Shown in pieces: positions 16,759-26,182 of a DNA stretch of 64,000 nt. Made by a program: the position numbers and the translations under genes. Below the pieces are notes generated by a model, which saw nothing but the letters and a program-made list of their open reading frames with translations, had not been told where the DNA came from and made no database searches. Source of the stretch: Longimicrobiales bacterium (GTDB taxonomy: Bacteria > Gemmatimonadota > Gemmatimonadetes > Longimicrobiales > Gaopeijiaceae); the NCBI GenBank assembly GCA_028279425.1, contig JANQNV010000316.1, positions 18,859 to 82,858 on the forward strand. Direction: 5' to 3'. How positions within the stretch are numbered: the stretch's first letter is position 1; the number at the start of each line of letters is the position of its first letter.

Positions 16759-17681
16759 TCGAGGCGGCGGCCGACGCGCCCTCCTTCGTGCTTCTGGCCG
16801 GGGGCCTCGGTCGTCGCTTCGGAGGCGACAAACAGGTCGACCCCGTCGGGCCGCGTGGCGAGCCCCTCGGTGCCTACACTGCGTTCGACGCCCTGCGGGC
16901 GGGTTTCGGGGAGGTGGTGATCGTTGCCCGGCCCGGCGCGGAGAGGGCCGTGCACGCGGCCTTCCGGGCCGCGCTCGGGCCCGAAGCCCCGCTGCGGGTC
17001 GTGCCGCAGTCCGTGGTGTGGCCCGAGGATGCCCCGGCCCCATCGCGGCGGACGCGACCTTGGGGAACCGCCCACGCCGCGCTCGCGGCCGCCGCGCATG
17101 TCCCTGGCCCGTTCGGGATCGCCAACGCCGACGACGGCTACGGACCCGACGCCCTGCCCGCGCTGCTCGAGTCTCTCGTCGAGGCGGCTCCCGCCGACGT
17201 CACCCTCGTCACCTACGAGGCCGGGGGCGTCCTGTCGCCGCACGGAGGCGTATCTCGGGGATGGGTCCGAGAGTCGAGCGATGGCCACGTCGAGGTCATC
17301 GAGGTACACGAACTCCAGGCAGACGGCTCCGTGCTTCGAGGTACGACCGGCGGGGGCGAAGCGGTCGAACTCTCCCGCGACACCCCGGTCTCGATGAACC
17401 TCTGGGGGCTGACCTCTCGTGCGGTCGTCGCCCTCGAGGCGGGATGGCACGCCTTCGCACGACGCCTGGGCCGACCCGAGGTCCGGGAGCTTGAAGTGGA
17501 GTACGCCCTGAGCACCGCGTTGAACGGACTCGCGCGTGACGGGACGGTCCAGCTTCAGCCTCGTGCGGGGGGGCGAGACTGGTTCGGCATGACCTTCGCC
17601 ACGGACCGACCGGCCGTGATGGAGCGGCTCGCGACACTACACGCCGAAGGAGTCTACCCGACCGACCTCACGGTCGCCTGA
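16755..17681 (+). CDS. Sugar-phosphate-type nucleotidyltransferase
   Basis: 308 aa. Starts at GTG overlapping the ctaF stop as GTGA, and no ATG fits. The N-terminal NTP-transferase signature is FVLLAGGLGRRFGGDKQV (GGxGxRxG...K), followed by NADDGYG (~118), the metal-binding NxDD equivalent, and a C-terminal beta region with WFGMTFATDRP. It probably transfers a nucleotidyl group to a sugar phosphate. Although coupled to the oxidase operon, its product fits better with the sugar transporter and kinase genes that follow. Confidence 0.75.
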   Translation: MIEAAADAPSFVLLAGGLGRRFGGDKQVDPVGPRGEPLGAYTAFDALRAGFGEVVIVARPGAERAVHAAFRAALGPEAPLRVVPQSVVWPEDAPAPSRRTRPWGTAHAALAAAAHVPGPFGIANADDGYGPDALPALLESLVEAAPADVTLVTYEAGGVLSPHGGVSRGWVRESSDGHVEVIEVHELQADGSVLRGTTGGGEAVELSRDTPVSMNLWGLTSRAVVALEAGWHAFARRLGRPEVRELEVEYALSTALNGLARDGTVQLQPRAGGRDWFGMTFATDRPAVMERLATLHAEGVYPTDLTVA

Positions 17682-17788
17682 CCGGACCGATCGTGGGCCT
17701 GCGCAGGCGCGAGGCGTGCTTTCGACGTACTCTGCCCGGTTCGCCTCCGAGTCGGGGCGGTCCGTAGCCACCAGCGGGAGGCACCTTC

Positions 17789-19555
17789 GTGACGCTGCAG
17801 GGAATCGACTGGGTCGTGATGGCGCTGTACGGCGTCGTCGTACTCGTCGTCGGCATCGCGTTCACGCGCCGGGCCGGCAAGAACGCCGACGAGTACTTCC
17901 TGGCAGGGCGAAGTCTGCCCTGGTGGGTTCTGGGGACGTCGATGGTGGCGACGACCTTCTCGACCGACACACCCAACTTGGTGACCGACATCGTCCGCAC
18001 CAACGGTGTCAGCGGGAACTGGGTGTGGTGGGCGATGGCGATCACCGGCATGCTCACCGTGTTCTTCTACGCCAAGCTCTGGCGTCGGTCGGGCGTGATG
18101 ACCGACATGGAGTTCTACGAACTGCGCTACGCAGGCAGCCTCGCGGCTTTCCTGCGCGGCTTCCGGGCCGTCTATCTCGGCGTGTTCTTCAACGTCATGA
18201 TCATGGCCACCGTCACCCTGGCCGCGATCAAGATCGGGGGCGTGCTTCTCGGGGTCGATCCGCTCACCGTCGTGTTGGTGGCCGGTACGATCACCCTGGC
18301 GTATTCGGCCACGGCCGGATTGTGGGGCGTCGTGGCGACCGACCTGTTGCTGTTCGTGATCGCCATGGTCGGGTCGGTGGCCGCCGCGGTGGTCGCGCTC
18401 CGGCATCCCGATGTGGGCGGGCTCTCCGGACTCCTGGCCAACACCGACGTGCAGCCGAGTCTGGCCTTCCTGCCCGACTTCAGCGACTGGACGACGGCAT
18501 CGGCCGTCTTCGTGGTGCCGATCGCGGTGCAGTGGTGGAGCACGTGGTACCCGGGGTCCGAGCCGGGGGGCGGAGGCTACGCCGCGCAGCGCATGTTGGC
18601 CGCGAAGGATGAACGGCACTCGATGAAGGCCGTGCTCTGGTTCACCGTCGCCCACTACGCGATCCGTCCGTGGCCCTGGATCCTGGTCGCGCTCGCTTCG
18701 CTGGTGGTGTTTCCCGACCTCGCGTCGATCCAGGCGGCCTTTCCCGGCCTCGATCCCGGGATCCTCGGCCACGACCTCGCCTATCCTGCGATGCTCGCCT
18801 TCCTTCCGGCGGGCCTGCTCGGTCTGGTAGTGGCCTCGCTGGCCGCCGCCTACATGTCGACGATCTCGACCCACCTCAACTGGGGTTCTTCGTACATCGT
18901 CCAGGACGTCTATCGACGGTTCATGGTGACCGACGCCGACGAGGGGCACTACGTGTCGGTGGCTCGGCTGAGCACCGTGGTGCTCACGGCGCTCATGGGC
19001 GTCGTGGCCCTGTGGCTCGAAAATGCGTTGCAGGCATTCCAGATCCTGCTCCAGATCGGCGCCGGTACCGGCCTCGTCTTCTTGTTGCGGTGGTTCTGGT
19101 GGCGGATCAACGCCTGGAGCGAGCTGAGCGCCATGATCATCTCGCTCCTCGTCGCCGTGTACTTCCAGTTCGTACACGGCGCTCTCGGCTTCACGGCGTT
19201 CGACGCCTCGACGCAGCTGGTGCTGGGAGTGCTGGTGACCACGATCGGGTGGATCGCGGTGACCCTCGCGACGGCTCCGACCGACACCGAGACGCTCCGG
19301 GCCTTCCACGCTCGGATGCGCCCCGTGGGCCCCGGTTGGCGCGTGGTGGTGGGCGATGCTCCGGCCCCGGAAGGTGAGAGCATCGGCGCAGCCGCCCTCG
19401 CGTGGTTCCTCGGATGTATGGCCGTCTACGGTGCGCTCTTCGCGACCGGGTACGTGTTGTACGGACGGTTCGTCGCCGCGCTGGTCGTCGGAGCGATCGC
19501 ATTGGCCTCGGCCGCGATGGTCGTGCGACTCCTGCCTCGCGTCGGACTGCGGTAG
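17789..19555 (+). CDS. Sodium:solute symporter (SSS family)
   Basis: 588 aa, about 13-14 membrane helices. The start is GTG with GGGAGG upstream. N-terminal signature: YGVVVLVVGIAFTRRAGKNADEYFLAGRSLPWW with the usual FLAGR element; GTSMVATTFSTDTPN provides sodium-site Ser/Thr residues; LLGLVVASLAAAYMSTISTHLNWGSS is the conserved TM8 region (Na2 site). It probably imports a sugar or other small solute with Na+. It is flanked by a sugar nucleotidyltransferase and a convergent sugar kinase/GH109 pair, so a hexose or amino-sugar substrate is a reasonable guess. Confidence 0.9.
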   Translation: MTLQGIDWVVMALYGVVVLVVGIAFTRRAGKNADEYFLAGRSLPWWVLGTSMVATTFSTDTPNLVTDIVRTNGVSGNWVWWAMAITGMLTVFFYAKLWRRSGVMTDMEFYELRYAGSLAAFLRGFRAVYLGVFFNVMIMATVTLAAIKIGGVLLGVDPLTVVLVAGTITLAYSATAGLWGVVATDLLLFVIAMVGSVAAAVVALRHPDVGGLSGLLANTDVQPSLAFLPDFSDWTTASAVFVVPIAVQWWSTWYPGSEPGGGGYAAQRMLAAKDERHSMKAVLWFTVAHYAIRPWPWILVALASLVVFPDLASIQAAFPGLDPGILGHDLAYPAMLAFLPAGLLGLVVASLAAAYMSTISTHLNWGSSYIVQDVYRRFMVTDADEGHYVSVARLSTVVLTALMGVVALWLENALQAFQILLQIGAGTGLVFLLRWFWWRINAWSELSAMIISLLVAVYFQFVHGALGFTAFDASTQLVLGVLVTTIGWIAVTLATAPTDTETLRAFHARMRPVGPGWRVVVGDAPAPEGESIGAAALAWFLGCMAVYGALFATGYVLYGRFVAALVVGAIALASAAMVVRLLPRVGLR

Positions 19556-19679
19556 CGCGGGGCTCCACGCGCCGAGTAGCTGCGATGGCGCGCCCCTCCC
19601 TGGCGCTGAGGAGCCGCGCCGCCCGGCGAGGGGATGCGGGATTCGGCCGTAGTCCAAGGCATTCGTCCTCGTCCGCGGC

Positions 19680-20936
19680 TCAGAGCAGGCCGGTGCAGGC
19701 CCCCTGCCCCGCCCGCGCTCGAAAGACGGGAGACGGCGTCGATCCGGGTCGCGGCGTCGTCTGGCGCCTGCTCGCCTCGACCCGTTCGGACAGCGCCGCC
19801 AGAACTGCGTTCGTGTTCGATCCCTCGGCGAGAGCGACGATACTCCCGCCGAAGCCCGCTCCGGTGAGCCGGGCACCCCACGCTCCCGCGGCCCGGGCGG
19901 TGGCAACCAGCTCGTCGAGGGCCGGGTGTCCGACTCCGCAGCGCTCGGTGAGCGATGCGTGGGACCGATCCATGATCCGGCCGAACGCCTCCCCGTCGGC
20001 GGATTGCAGGGCCAGCCACGCCCGATCCACTCGTCCCGCCTCGCTGACGACATGGTCGAACACGGCGCGCATGTGGTGGTCGAGGACGCCTTCCGCCGCC
20101 GACGCCAGCTCGGCCTCGGGTCGCCTGACGAGCAAACGGTACGCCGTCGGCGCCCCCAGCGCGTCGGCGACACAGGCGAGCGCCCGTTCACCCTCGCGTC
20201 GCAGTCGGTTGTAGTCGGCCTGCGAGGCCCCGCTTTTTTCGGCTCGCACCCCGGAGTGTGCCACGATCACCGTCCACGCCGGCGGGAGCGGCACCGGCTG
20301 CCAGGCCAGGGGATCGAACTCGATTCGCAGGGCGTGCCCAGCCACCCCGCCGATGCTGGCCGCCTGGTCCATGCCTCCGCCCGCGGTGCCCACGTAGCGT
20401 TCTCCGGCGGCCAGAAGGGCGGCCATCTGCTCCGGCGCCAGTCGACCGGGCCCGACGAACGGTCGAAGCGACTCCAGTGCAGCGAGGCCGAAGGCGACCA
20501 CGAGGGCGGACGACGATGAGAGTCCCGCAGCCACGGGAAGGCTCGACGTCACGACCGCGTCGAAGCCGCCGGAGCGACCGGCCCCCTCCACACCTCCGTC
20601 GAACTCCTGGGCCGCCCACCCGTGGATTGCGGCCACCCCTGCGCGCACGTAGTTGCCCCAGTGGCCGGCGCCCGCGGGCACGGGTGCCGGCGAGGCGTCG
20701 AAGGACACAGGCTCGAAGTGCGGCTCCATATTGGCCACCCGCACCCGGGAACCACCCACCGCTCGAAACACCACGTGCACGCCTCGCTCCAGCGCCATGG
20801 GCAGCACGGGCAGGTCGTGGTAGTCGATGTGGTCCCCGACCAGGTTGACCCGGCCTGGCGCCCAGGCGTAGTGGGTGGGCTCGGCGCCGAACGCCTCCGC
20901 GAAGGCCCTGGCGAGTGCGTCGGCCTCGACGTTCAT
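19680..20936 (-). CDS. galK: Galactokinase-family GHMP sugar kinase
   Basis: 418 aa. All three GHMP motifs are present: GRVNLVGDHIDYHD (sugar binding, close to the GalK signature GR.NLIGEHtDY), PVAAGLSSSSALVVAF (ATP-binding loop, ~140), and ARLTGAGFGGSIVAL (~370). Also DQAASIGG and AHSGVRAEKSG. The start is ATG at 20936; an ATG at 21131 would overlap the preceding gene. It phosphorylates galactose or possibly GalNAc at C1, and the adjacent GH109-like gene favours keeping GalNAc open. It lies 94 bases after that gene on the same strand and is convergent with the symporter. Confidence 0.85.
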   Translation of the reverse strand: MNVEADALARAFAEAFGAEPTHYAWAPGRVNLVGDHIDYHDLPVLPMALERGVHVVFRAVGGSRVRVANMEPHFEPVSFDASPAPVPAGAGHWGNYVRAGVAAIHGWAAQEFDGGVEGAGRSGGFDAVVTSSLPVAAGLSSSSALVVAFGLAALESLRPFVGPGRLAPEQMAALLAAGERYVGTAGGGMDQAASIGGVAGHALRIEFDPLAWQPVPLPPAWTVIVAHSGVRAEKSGASQADYNRLRREGERALACVADALGAPTAYRLLVRRPEAELASAAEGVLDHHMRAVFDHVVSEAGRVDRAWLALQSADGEAFGRIMDRSHASLTERCGVGHPALDELVATARAAGAWGARLTGAGFGGSIVALAEGSNTNAVLAALSERVEASRRQTTPRPGSTPSPVFRARAGQGACTGLL

Positions 20937-21030
20937 GGGACCGGGGTCGACGTCGGGCCCCTCCACGCGCTCGGGGCGCCCCAAGCACTCGGGGCCCGCC
21001 GCGCGTCCTGGGCCCACCATCCCCCCAGAC

Positions 21031-22482
21031 TCAGGCCCGGAAGATGTCGAGCGGCGGATAGCTCTCCCACCGGCCCCGGGTGAAGTCGGGAAACGCAGCC
21101 GGTTGGCTGCCGTTGGCCACCGACCACTCACTCAGGGGTCCGACGGCCGAAAGCGCCGCCGCGTCATAGACGTTCATGTCGGTCGGCAGACCCTCGCGCA
21201 GGCACTTCACCAGTCGGTAGTCCTCGATGAAGTCCATGCCCCCGTGCCCTGCACCCTCCGACATCCCTTCGAGATCCTTCCACAAGGGGTGGTCGAACTC
21301 CGCCAGAACGTCGGCATAGTCCTCCCAGCGATGCGACGGTGACCGGCCCTCGATGTGGAGACGGTTGGGGTAGCCCTGGAAGAGTCCCCGCGAACCCTGC
21401 AGCATGTGGATTCGCGAGTAGGGCCGGGGCAGGTTGGTGTCGTGGACCACGTAGATCGTGCGGCCTCGCGAGGTCTTGATCAGGCTCGCGTTGACGTCGC
21501 CGAGCACGTAGGTCTCGGCCTTTCGCGGATCGTCGTCGCCGAGCTGGGTCGCGGCGTAGTCCTGCAGGCCCCGGCTCGGCGAGCTCATCGAGACCAGGTA
21601 GTCGAACTTGTCGCCCCGATTGATGTCCATGCAGTTGGCGATCGGGCCCAGGCCGTGCGTCGGATACAGGTTCCCGTTGCGCTCGCTCGAGTGGGCCCGC
21701 CGCCAAAGCCCTTCGTTGGCGTCGGAGAACTTCACGGCTCGAAGGTCGTGCAGGTAGCCGCACTCGGCGTGGAGGAGCTCTCCGAGCAGGCCCTGCCGCG
21801 CGATGTGGAAGACCATCATCTCCGGGCGGTCGTAGTTGCAGTTCTCCATCATCACGCAGTGCTTCTGCTGGGCCTCGGCCACCTCCACCAGCCGCCAGCA
21901 GTCGTCGAGGGTGTAGGCGGCCGGCACCTCGGTCGCGGCGTGGGCGCCGTTCTCCATGGCGGCGACGCACACCGGCACATGCCAGCGCCAGGGGGTGGCC
22001 GTGAAGACCAGGTCGACGTCTTCGGTCTCGCACAGACGCACGAAGTCGGTGTCTCCCTGTCCGTAGAGCGTGGGCCGTGGCCGGCCCGCAGCTTCGACCC
22101 ATCCGGCCACCTCTTCCATGCGAGGCCCGTCGATGTCGCACAGCGCGGTGATCTCCACGCCGTCCAGGCCGAGGAAGTTGCGCACGTGGCCGCCGCCCTG
22201 GAGTCCTACGCCGACGAACGCGACGCGAAGCGTTTCGATGGGCGGGGTCCGAAAGGGTTCGGCCGGAGCCGATGCCGCGAGTCCAGCGGGTGTCCGACCG
22301 AGGTCGGCTCCACCGCCCGCCCCCTCGCCCCCACTCTGGCTCGTACTCCCCGCCCCCGCGTCGGCGGCTCCTCCCGGGCTGCAGCCGAGCCCGGTGAGAG
22401 CCGCTCCACCGACGCCGAGGGCGCCGAGTTTCAGCATCTCGCGTCGATCGAGGGATCCGGACGAATCGGTGGGATGGCTCAC
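21031..22482 (-). CDS. Exported Gfo/Idh/MocA protein, GH109-like (alpha-N-acetylgalactosaminidase type)
   Basis: 483 aa. The GTG start at 22482 gives SLDRREMLKLGALGVGG then GLGC, a Tat-like signal (RR) with lipobox Cys ~34, so an exported lipoprotein. After a Gly/Ala linker comes a Rossmann fold (RVAFVGVGLQGGGHVRNF), CDIDGPR, then EVPAAYTLDDCW and MMENCNYDRPEMMV. The segment GNLYPTHGLGPIANCMDI matches the GH109 signature with its conserved Tyr/His. GH109 enzymes cleave GalNAc from glycans using bound NAD+. GH109 assignment is by motif memory, not a search. A longer ATG start at 22680 is unlikely. Confidence 0.8.
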   Translation of the reverse strand: MSHPTDSSGSLDRREMLKLGALGVGGAALTGLGCSPGGAADAGAGSTSQSGGEGAGGGADLGRTPAGLAASAPAEPFRTPPIETLRVAFVGVGLQGGGHVRNFLGLDGVEITALCDIDGPRMEEVAGWVEAAGRPRPTLYGQGDTDFVRLCETEDVDLVFTATPWRWHVPVCVAAMENGAHAATEVPAAYTLDDCWRLVEVAEAQQKHCVMMENCNYDRPEMMVFHIARQGLLGELLHAECGYLHDLRAVKFSDANEGLWRRAHSSERNGNLYPTHGLGPIANCMDINRGDKFDYLVSMSSPSRGLQDYAATQLGDDDPRKAETYVLGDVNASLIKTSRGRTIYVVHDTNLPRPYSRIHMLQGSRGLFQGYPNRLHIEGRSPSHRWEDYADVLAEFDHPLWKDLEGMSEGAGHGGMDFIEDYRLVKCLREGLPTDMNVYDAAALSAVGPLSEWSVANGSQPAAFPDFTRGRWESYPPLDIFRA

Positions 22483-22685
22483 GGTCGGCTCCGGCGGTGG
22501 CGGGGGGTTCGGGGTGCGGCCAGGATGGGAGCGGCAGCGGGGCGAGGCAAGATGAAGCTCGACGCTCGAGCGCAAGGCACGCGTCGGACGCACGTCTCCG
22601 GCGAGGCTGCTATCTTGCCGGCGCCCGACGACCCCGGCACTCGACGACGCCCGCTCGATCAGGGGTCCCCTCGCGACCATACGCC

Positions 22686-23306
22686 ATGATCACCGAAATC
22701 GAGGACTACTTCACGAAGGGGTGTGGCCGCTGCGAGCGCTTCGCCACCCCCGACTGCTCGACCCGGCACTGGGCCGCGGGTCTGGCCGAGCTGCGCAGGA
22801 TTCTGCTCGACCTCGGGCTCGACGAAGTGGTGAAGTGGGGCCACCCGTGCTACATGCACGCCGACCGCAACGTGGTGATCCTGGGGGCCCACCGAGGTGA
22901 CATCCGCCTCAGCTTCTTCCACCCGGCTCTGATGAAAGACCCGGACGGGGTGCTCCGAAAGCAGGGGCCCAACACCCAGCACCCCGACATGATCCAGTTC
23001 ACGGACGACGCGCAGGTGGCCGCGATGGAGCCGATCGTGCGGTCCTACGTGCGGGAGGCGATGGGGTATGCCGAGGCCGGAGTGAAGGCGCCTCGAACCA
23101 CGGCGACGTTCGACATCCCGCCCGAACTCGTCGAAGCCATGGATGCCGACCCGGAGCTCGCGGAAGCCTTCCACGCTCTGACGCCGGGACGGCAGCGCAG
23201 CTACGTGATCAACCTCTCGTCCGCGAAGCAGTCGGCGACGCGGGTGCGCCGCATCGCGAAGTTCCGACCCAAGATCCTCGAGGGAAAAGGCGCTCTGGAG
23301 CGCTAG
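22686..23306 (+). CDS. DUF1801 / YdeI-type (OmpD-associated) protein
   Basis: 206 aa cytosolic protein. The N-terminal half holds a DUF1801-like fold (LDLGLDEVVKWGHPCYMH, IRLSFFHPALMKD). The C-terminal part is of YdeI type: DIPPELVEAMDADPELAEAF, LTPGRQRSYV, SAKQSATRVRRIAKF. A role in peptide stress has been suggested for some YdeI proteins. Its stop codon TAG shares CTAG with the stop of the convergent gene at 23303. Confidence 0.85.
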   Translation: MITEIEDYFTKGCGRCERFATPDCSTRHWAAGLAELRRILLDLGLDEVVKWGHPCYMHADRNVVILGAHRGDIRLSFFHPALMKDPDGVLRKQGPNTQHPDMIQFTDDAQVAAMEPIVRSYVREAMGYAEAGVKAPRTTATFDIPPELVEAMDADPELAEAFHALTPGRQRSYVINLSSAKQSATRVRRIAKFRPKILEGKGALER

Positions 23307-24055
23307 GGCTGGCTGCCCCCCGAGGCCAATACCGCCATTCGGCGCTCCAGGTCGGCCGCCGCCTCGATCTCCTCGCGCGCCAGTTCGACGTTGACGGCGA
23401 GGTTGGAGACCCAGAAGCGCAGCTCGACGAGAAGATCGAGATCGGCGGCCAGCGCCTGGACCAGGCGATCGGCCTCGTCACGCGAGACGGGTGATTCACA
23501 CTCCCGGAAGCCCTGGGCCAACTCGCGGGCTACGTCGTAGCAGCGGGTCCAGATGTGGTCCTGGATGCGCATCGGGGTGAGGCCGCGCACGAGTCGCCGA
23601 ACGTCGGGGTTCACACCGTAGACCGCCTCGGACCAGTCCGCGCTCAATCGGTAGTACCCCGCCAGGTCGGTCCGGAGTGTGGCATCGCGGATCAGTGCCA
23701 GTTCGCCCGCGCTCGTGAGTTCGTCGTAGGTGGTGCTGTTGGCGCGGTAGGGGTTGAACTGCGAGGCCTGGTAGAAGCTCAGCAGTACCGACCAGGGGTC
23801 GCTGGCCGTTCGCCGCCCCTCGGCGTAGGCGATTGCTTCGCGACCGAGCTGCGACACCTGCGTCCAGTAGGTGACGCGTTGCCCGAGCCGCACCACGTCG
23901 CTCGCGAGGTCGCTCTGGATCCGTTGCGCGTGTTCGACGGCGCGGCGCTCGTCGCGCTGTGCGTCGGTCCAGTTCGAGACCTGCAGACCGATGAACACGC
24001 CGGCGATGACGATGACGAGGTCGAGTGCCACGGCGAACCAGGTCTGCTCTTTCAT
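23303..24055 (-). CDS. Single-pass membrane protein of unknown function (DUF6090-like N-terminus)
   Basis: 250 aa. ATG at 24055 gives MKEQTWFAVALDLVIVIAG then VFIGLQVSNWTDAQRDE; this helix plus GLQVSNW pattern is like that of DUF6090 proteins of Bacteroidota and Gemmatimonadota. The rest is helical and charged (likely periplasmic), with paired Cys near CYDVARELAQGFREC. An ATG at 24082 in frame is a less likely start. It shares its stop with the convergent YdeI gene and is divergent from the M28 peptidase. Confidence 0.7.
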   Translation of the reverse strand: MKEQTWFAVALDLVIVIAGVFIGLQVSNWTDAQRDERRAVEHAQRIQSDLASDVVRLGQRVTYWTQVSQLGREAIAYAEGRRTASDPWSVLLSFYQASQFNPYRANSTTYDELTSAGELALIRDATLRTDLAGYYRLSADWSEAVYGVNPDVRRLVRGLTPMRIQDHIWTRCYDVARELAQGFRECESPVSRDEADRLVQALAADLDLLVELRFWVSNLAVNVELAREEIEAAADLERRMAVLASGGSQP

Positions 24056-24253
24056 GTGTTTTCCGATTCGTCGCGGCAACATCGACGTGCTCCGGGAGGG
24101 ACTCGAGGATCGCGATCAAGCTGGGGCTCGCCGGATGCGTCGAACAGAGGGGCGCCCAGCGTGCTTACGCCTGCGTCCTTGCTGGTGCGCACGGCCGCGC
24201 GCATCCTGTCCATTCGGGAGAGTGTGCACGAACCGTTCGACAGGAAGATCTCC

Positions 24254-25825
24254 ATGATGCCGCGCATCCCCGCCCTTCTGGGCACCATCGCCTTCGCATT
24301 CGTCGCGCCTTCGGCTGCCGCGCAGACGTTTCCCGTCGACGACCCGATGTTGCAGAACATCTGGGCCGAGGGGATGGAGAATTCGCAGGTGTACCCCCTG
24401 GCGCAGGCCCTTCTGGACTCGGTCGGTCCGCGGTTGACCGGCACCCCGGGCATGCAAGCCGCGCACGATTGGGCGGTACGCACCTACGAAAGCTGGGGTG
24501 TGGAGGCGCGCAACGAGCAGTACGGTACCTGGCTGGGGTGGCGGCGAGGCATCAGCCACGTCGACCTGCTCGAGCCCCGGGTGCGTTCACTCGAGGGTAT
24601 GCTGCTCGGGTGGTCGGGTGGGACTCCCGACGGCGCCCCCGTAGAGGGCGAGGTCATCGCGATGCCGGAGTTCACCGCGCAGGAGGAGGTGGAGGCCTGG
24701 CTGCCCTCCGTGGCGGGGAAATTCGTCGCCATCGCCTACGCCGAGCCGACCTGTCGCCCCGATGATCAGTGGCAGCAGTATTCCCGGCCCGCCGTGTTCG
24801 AGGCGATGCGGGCCGAGCGCTCGCGGGAGCGCGGCGAGTGGAACAACGCGCGGTTCCTCGTCGCCCCCGGCAACGCGGGGATCCAGCAGCGGCTCGAAGA
24901 GGCCGGCGCCATCGGGCTGTTCGAAAGCCGTTGGTCGAACGCTCCCGGCACCAACAAGGTGTTCAGCGCCGCGACACGCACGATTCCGACCTTCGACCTG
25001 TCGTGCGAGGACTACGGCCTCCTGTTCCGGTTGGCGTCCAACGGTCAGAGCCCGCGCGTGCGAGTGCAGGCCGACGCCGAGTTCCTCGGCGACATGCCGA
25101 CGTTCAATACGATCGCCACGATTCCCGGTACCGAGCTGCCCGATGAATACGTGGTCTTGTCGGCGCACTTCGATTCGTGGGATGGCGGAAGTGGGGCGAC
25201 CGACAACGGCACCGGCACGGTGACCATGATGGAGGCGCTCCGGATCCTGAAGCAGGTGCTCCCCAACCCCCGACGTACGATCCTGGTCGGCCACTGGGGT
25301 GGCGAGGAACAGGGGCTGAACGGCTCGCGCGCCTTCGTGACCGATCATCCGGAGGTGGTCGAGGGGCTGCAGGTGCTTCTCAACCAGGACAACGGAACCG
25401 GACGTGTGCAGACGATCGCGATGCAGGGGCTGATCGAGGCGGGCGAACACTTCGCCTCGTGGCTCGCGAAGGTGCCATCCGAGCTGTCGAGCGACATCGA
25501 CCTCAACGTGCCCGGGTCGCCCGGAGGCGGCGGCAGCGACTACGCGTCGTTCATCTGCGCGGGCGCGCCCGCCTTCTCGCTGAGTTCGCTCAGCTGGGGC
25601 TACGGCACGTACACCTGGCACACCAACCGCGACACCTTCGACAAGGTCGTGATCTCCGACGTCCAGGAGAATGCGACGCTCACGGCGATGCTGGCGTATC
25701 TGGCCTCCGAGGACCCCGAGCGGGTGTCGCGGGCGCGGCGGTCCAATCTCGGCGTCACCCGCGGTGGCAGCCCTCGCGAGTGGCCCACCTGTCGCGACGG
25801 AGCCCGCACCTACGGGAACAACTGA
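24254..25825 (+). CDS. Exported M28-family zinc aminopeptidase
   Basis: 523 aa. Start 24254 (ATGATG) follows AGGAAG and gives a signal peptide (MMPRIPALLGTIAFAF... AAAQ). A PA-like insert sits at ~110-215, then the M28 zinc core: HFDSWDGGSGATDNGTGT (His, bridging Asp), GHWGGEEQGLNGS (general-base Glu-Glu), LNQDNGTG (Asp) and YTWHTNRDTFD (His). All ligands are present, so it should be active on peptide N-termini in the periplasm or outside. Confidence 0.92.
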   Translation: MMPRIPALLGTIAFAFVAPSAAAQTFPVDDPMLQNIWAEGMENSQVYPLAQALLDSVGPRLTGTPGMQAAHDWAVRTYESWGVEARNEQYGTWLGWRRGISHVDLLEPRVRSLEGMLLGWSGGTPDGAPVEGEVIAMPEFTAQEEVEAWLPSVAGKFVAIAYAEPTCRPDDQWQQYSRPAVFEAMRAERSRERGEWNNARFLVAPGNAGIQQRLEEAGAIGLFESRWSNAPGTNKVFSAATRTIPTFDLSCEDYGLLFRLASNGQSPRVRVQADAEFLGDMPTFNTIATIPGTELPDEYVVLSAHFDSWDGGSGATDNGTGTVTMMEALRILKQVLPNPRRTILVGHWGGEEQGLNGSRAFVTDHPEVVEGLQVLLNQDNGTGRVQTIAMQGLIEAGEHFASWLAKVPSELSSDIDLNVPGSPGGGGSDYASFICAGAPAFSLSSLSWGYGTYTWHTNRDTFDKVVISDVQENATLTAMLAYLASEDPERVSRARRSNLGVTRGGSPREWPTCRDGARTYGNN

Positions 25826-25869
25826 CGGCGTGCCTCGCGGGGCGTCCGAGCGCGGGCTCGGCGCCTGAC

Positions 25870-25898
25870 TTGGACGCTCCGCGAGAATGGGTTACCTT
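25870..25898 (+). promoter_or_regulatory. Promoter for rpmB
   Basis: TTGGAC (25870-25875), 17-base spacer, TACCTT (25893-25898), 44 bases before the rpmB ATG. Close to sigma70 consensus at -35 with a TAYCTT-type -10 box, also seen ahead of rpsN. Confidence 0.6.
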
Positions 25899-25942
25899 GG
25901 AAGGCTTGTCGCCTCGTTCCATTCCGTAAACCGAGACGTCCC

Positions 25943-26182
25943 ATGTCGCGACGCTGTCAGATCTCCGGAGCTCGCCCGAACTCGGCGAACAACGTTTCGC
26001 ACGCGAACAACAAGTCGAAGCGGCGCCAGCTGCCCAACCTGCAGCGCAAGCGGATCTGGGTGCCTCGTCTCGGTCGGACCGTTCGGGTCCGGGTGACGAC
26101 CCGTGTGCTCAAGAGCATCGACAAGGTTGGTCTCGAGCGCACGCTCAAGAAGAACGGGCTCCGCCTCGAAGACATCCTCTAG
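25943..26182 (+). CDS. rpmB: 50S ribosomal protein L28
   Basis: 79 aa, full length. MSRRCQISGARPNSANNVSH is the conserved L28 N-terminus, followed by SKRRQLPNLQRKRIWVP and a basic C-terminus ending LRLEDIL. Only one cysteine is present, so this is the zinc-free (C-minus) form. It has its own promoter and stands alone, convergent with rpsN, without the rpmG (L33) partner often found beside it. Confidence 0.97.
   Translation: MSRRCQISGARPNSANNVSHANNKSKRRQLPNLQRKRIWVPRLGRTVRVRVTTRVLKSIDKVGLERTLKKNGLRLEDIL

Noticed and set aside
17654..20191. Open minus-strand frame of ~845 codons
   Set aside because: Antisense to the symporter and out of frame with galK; His/Arg-rich noise.
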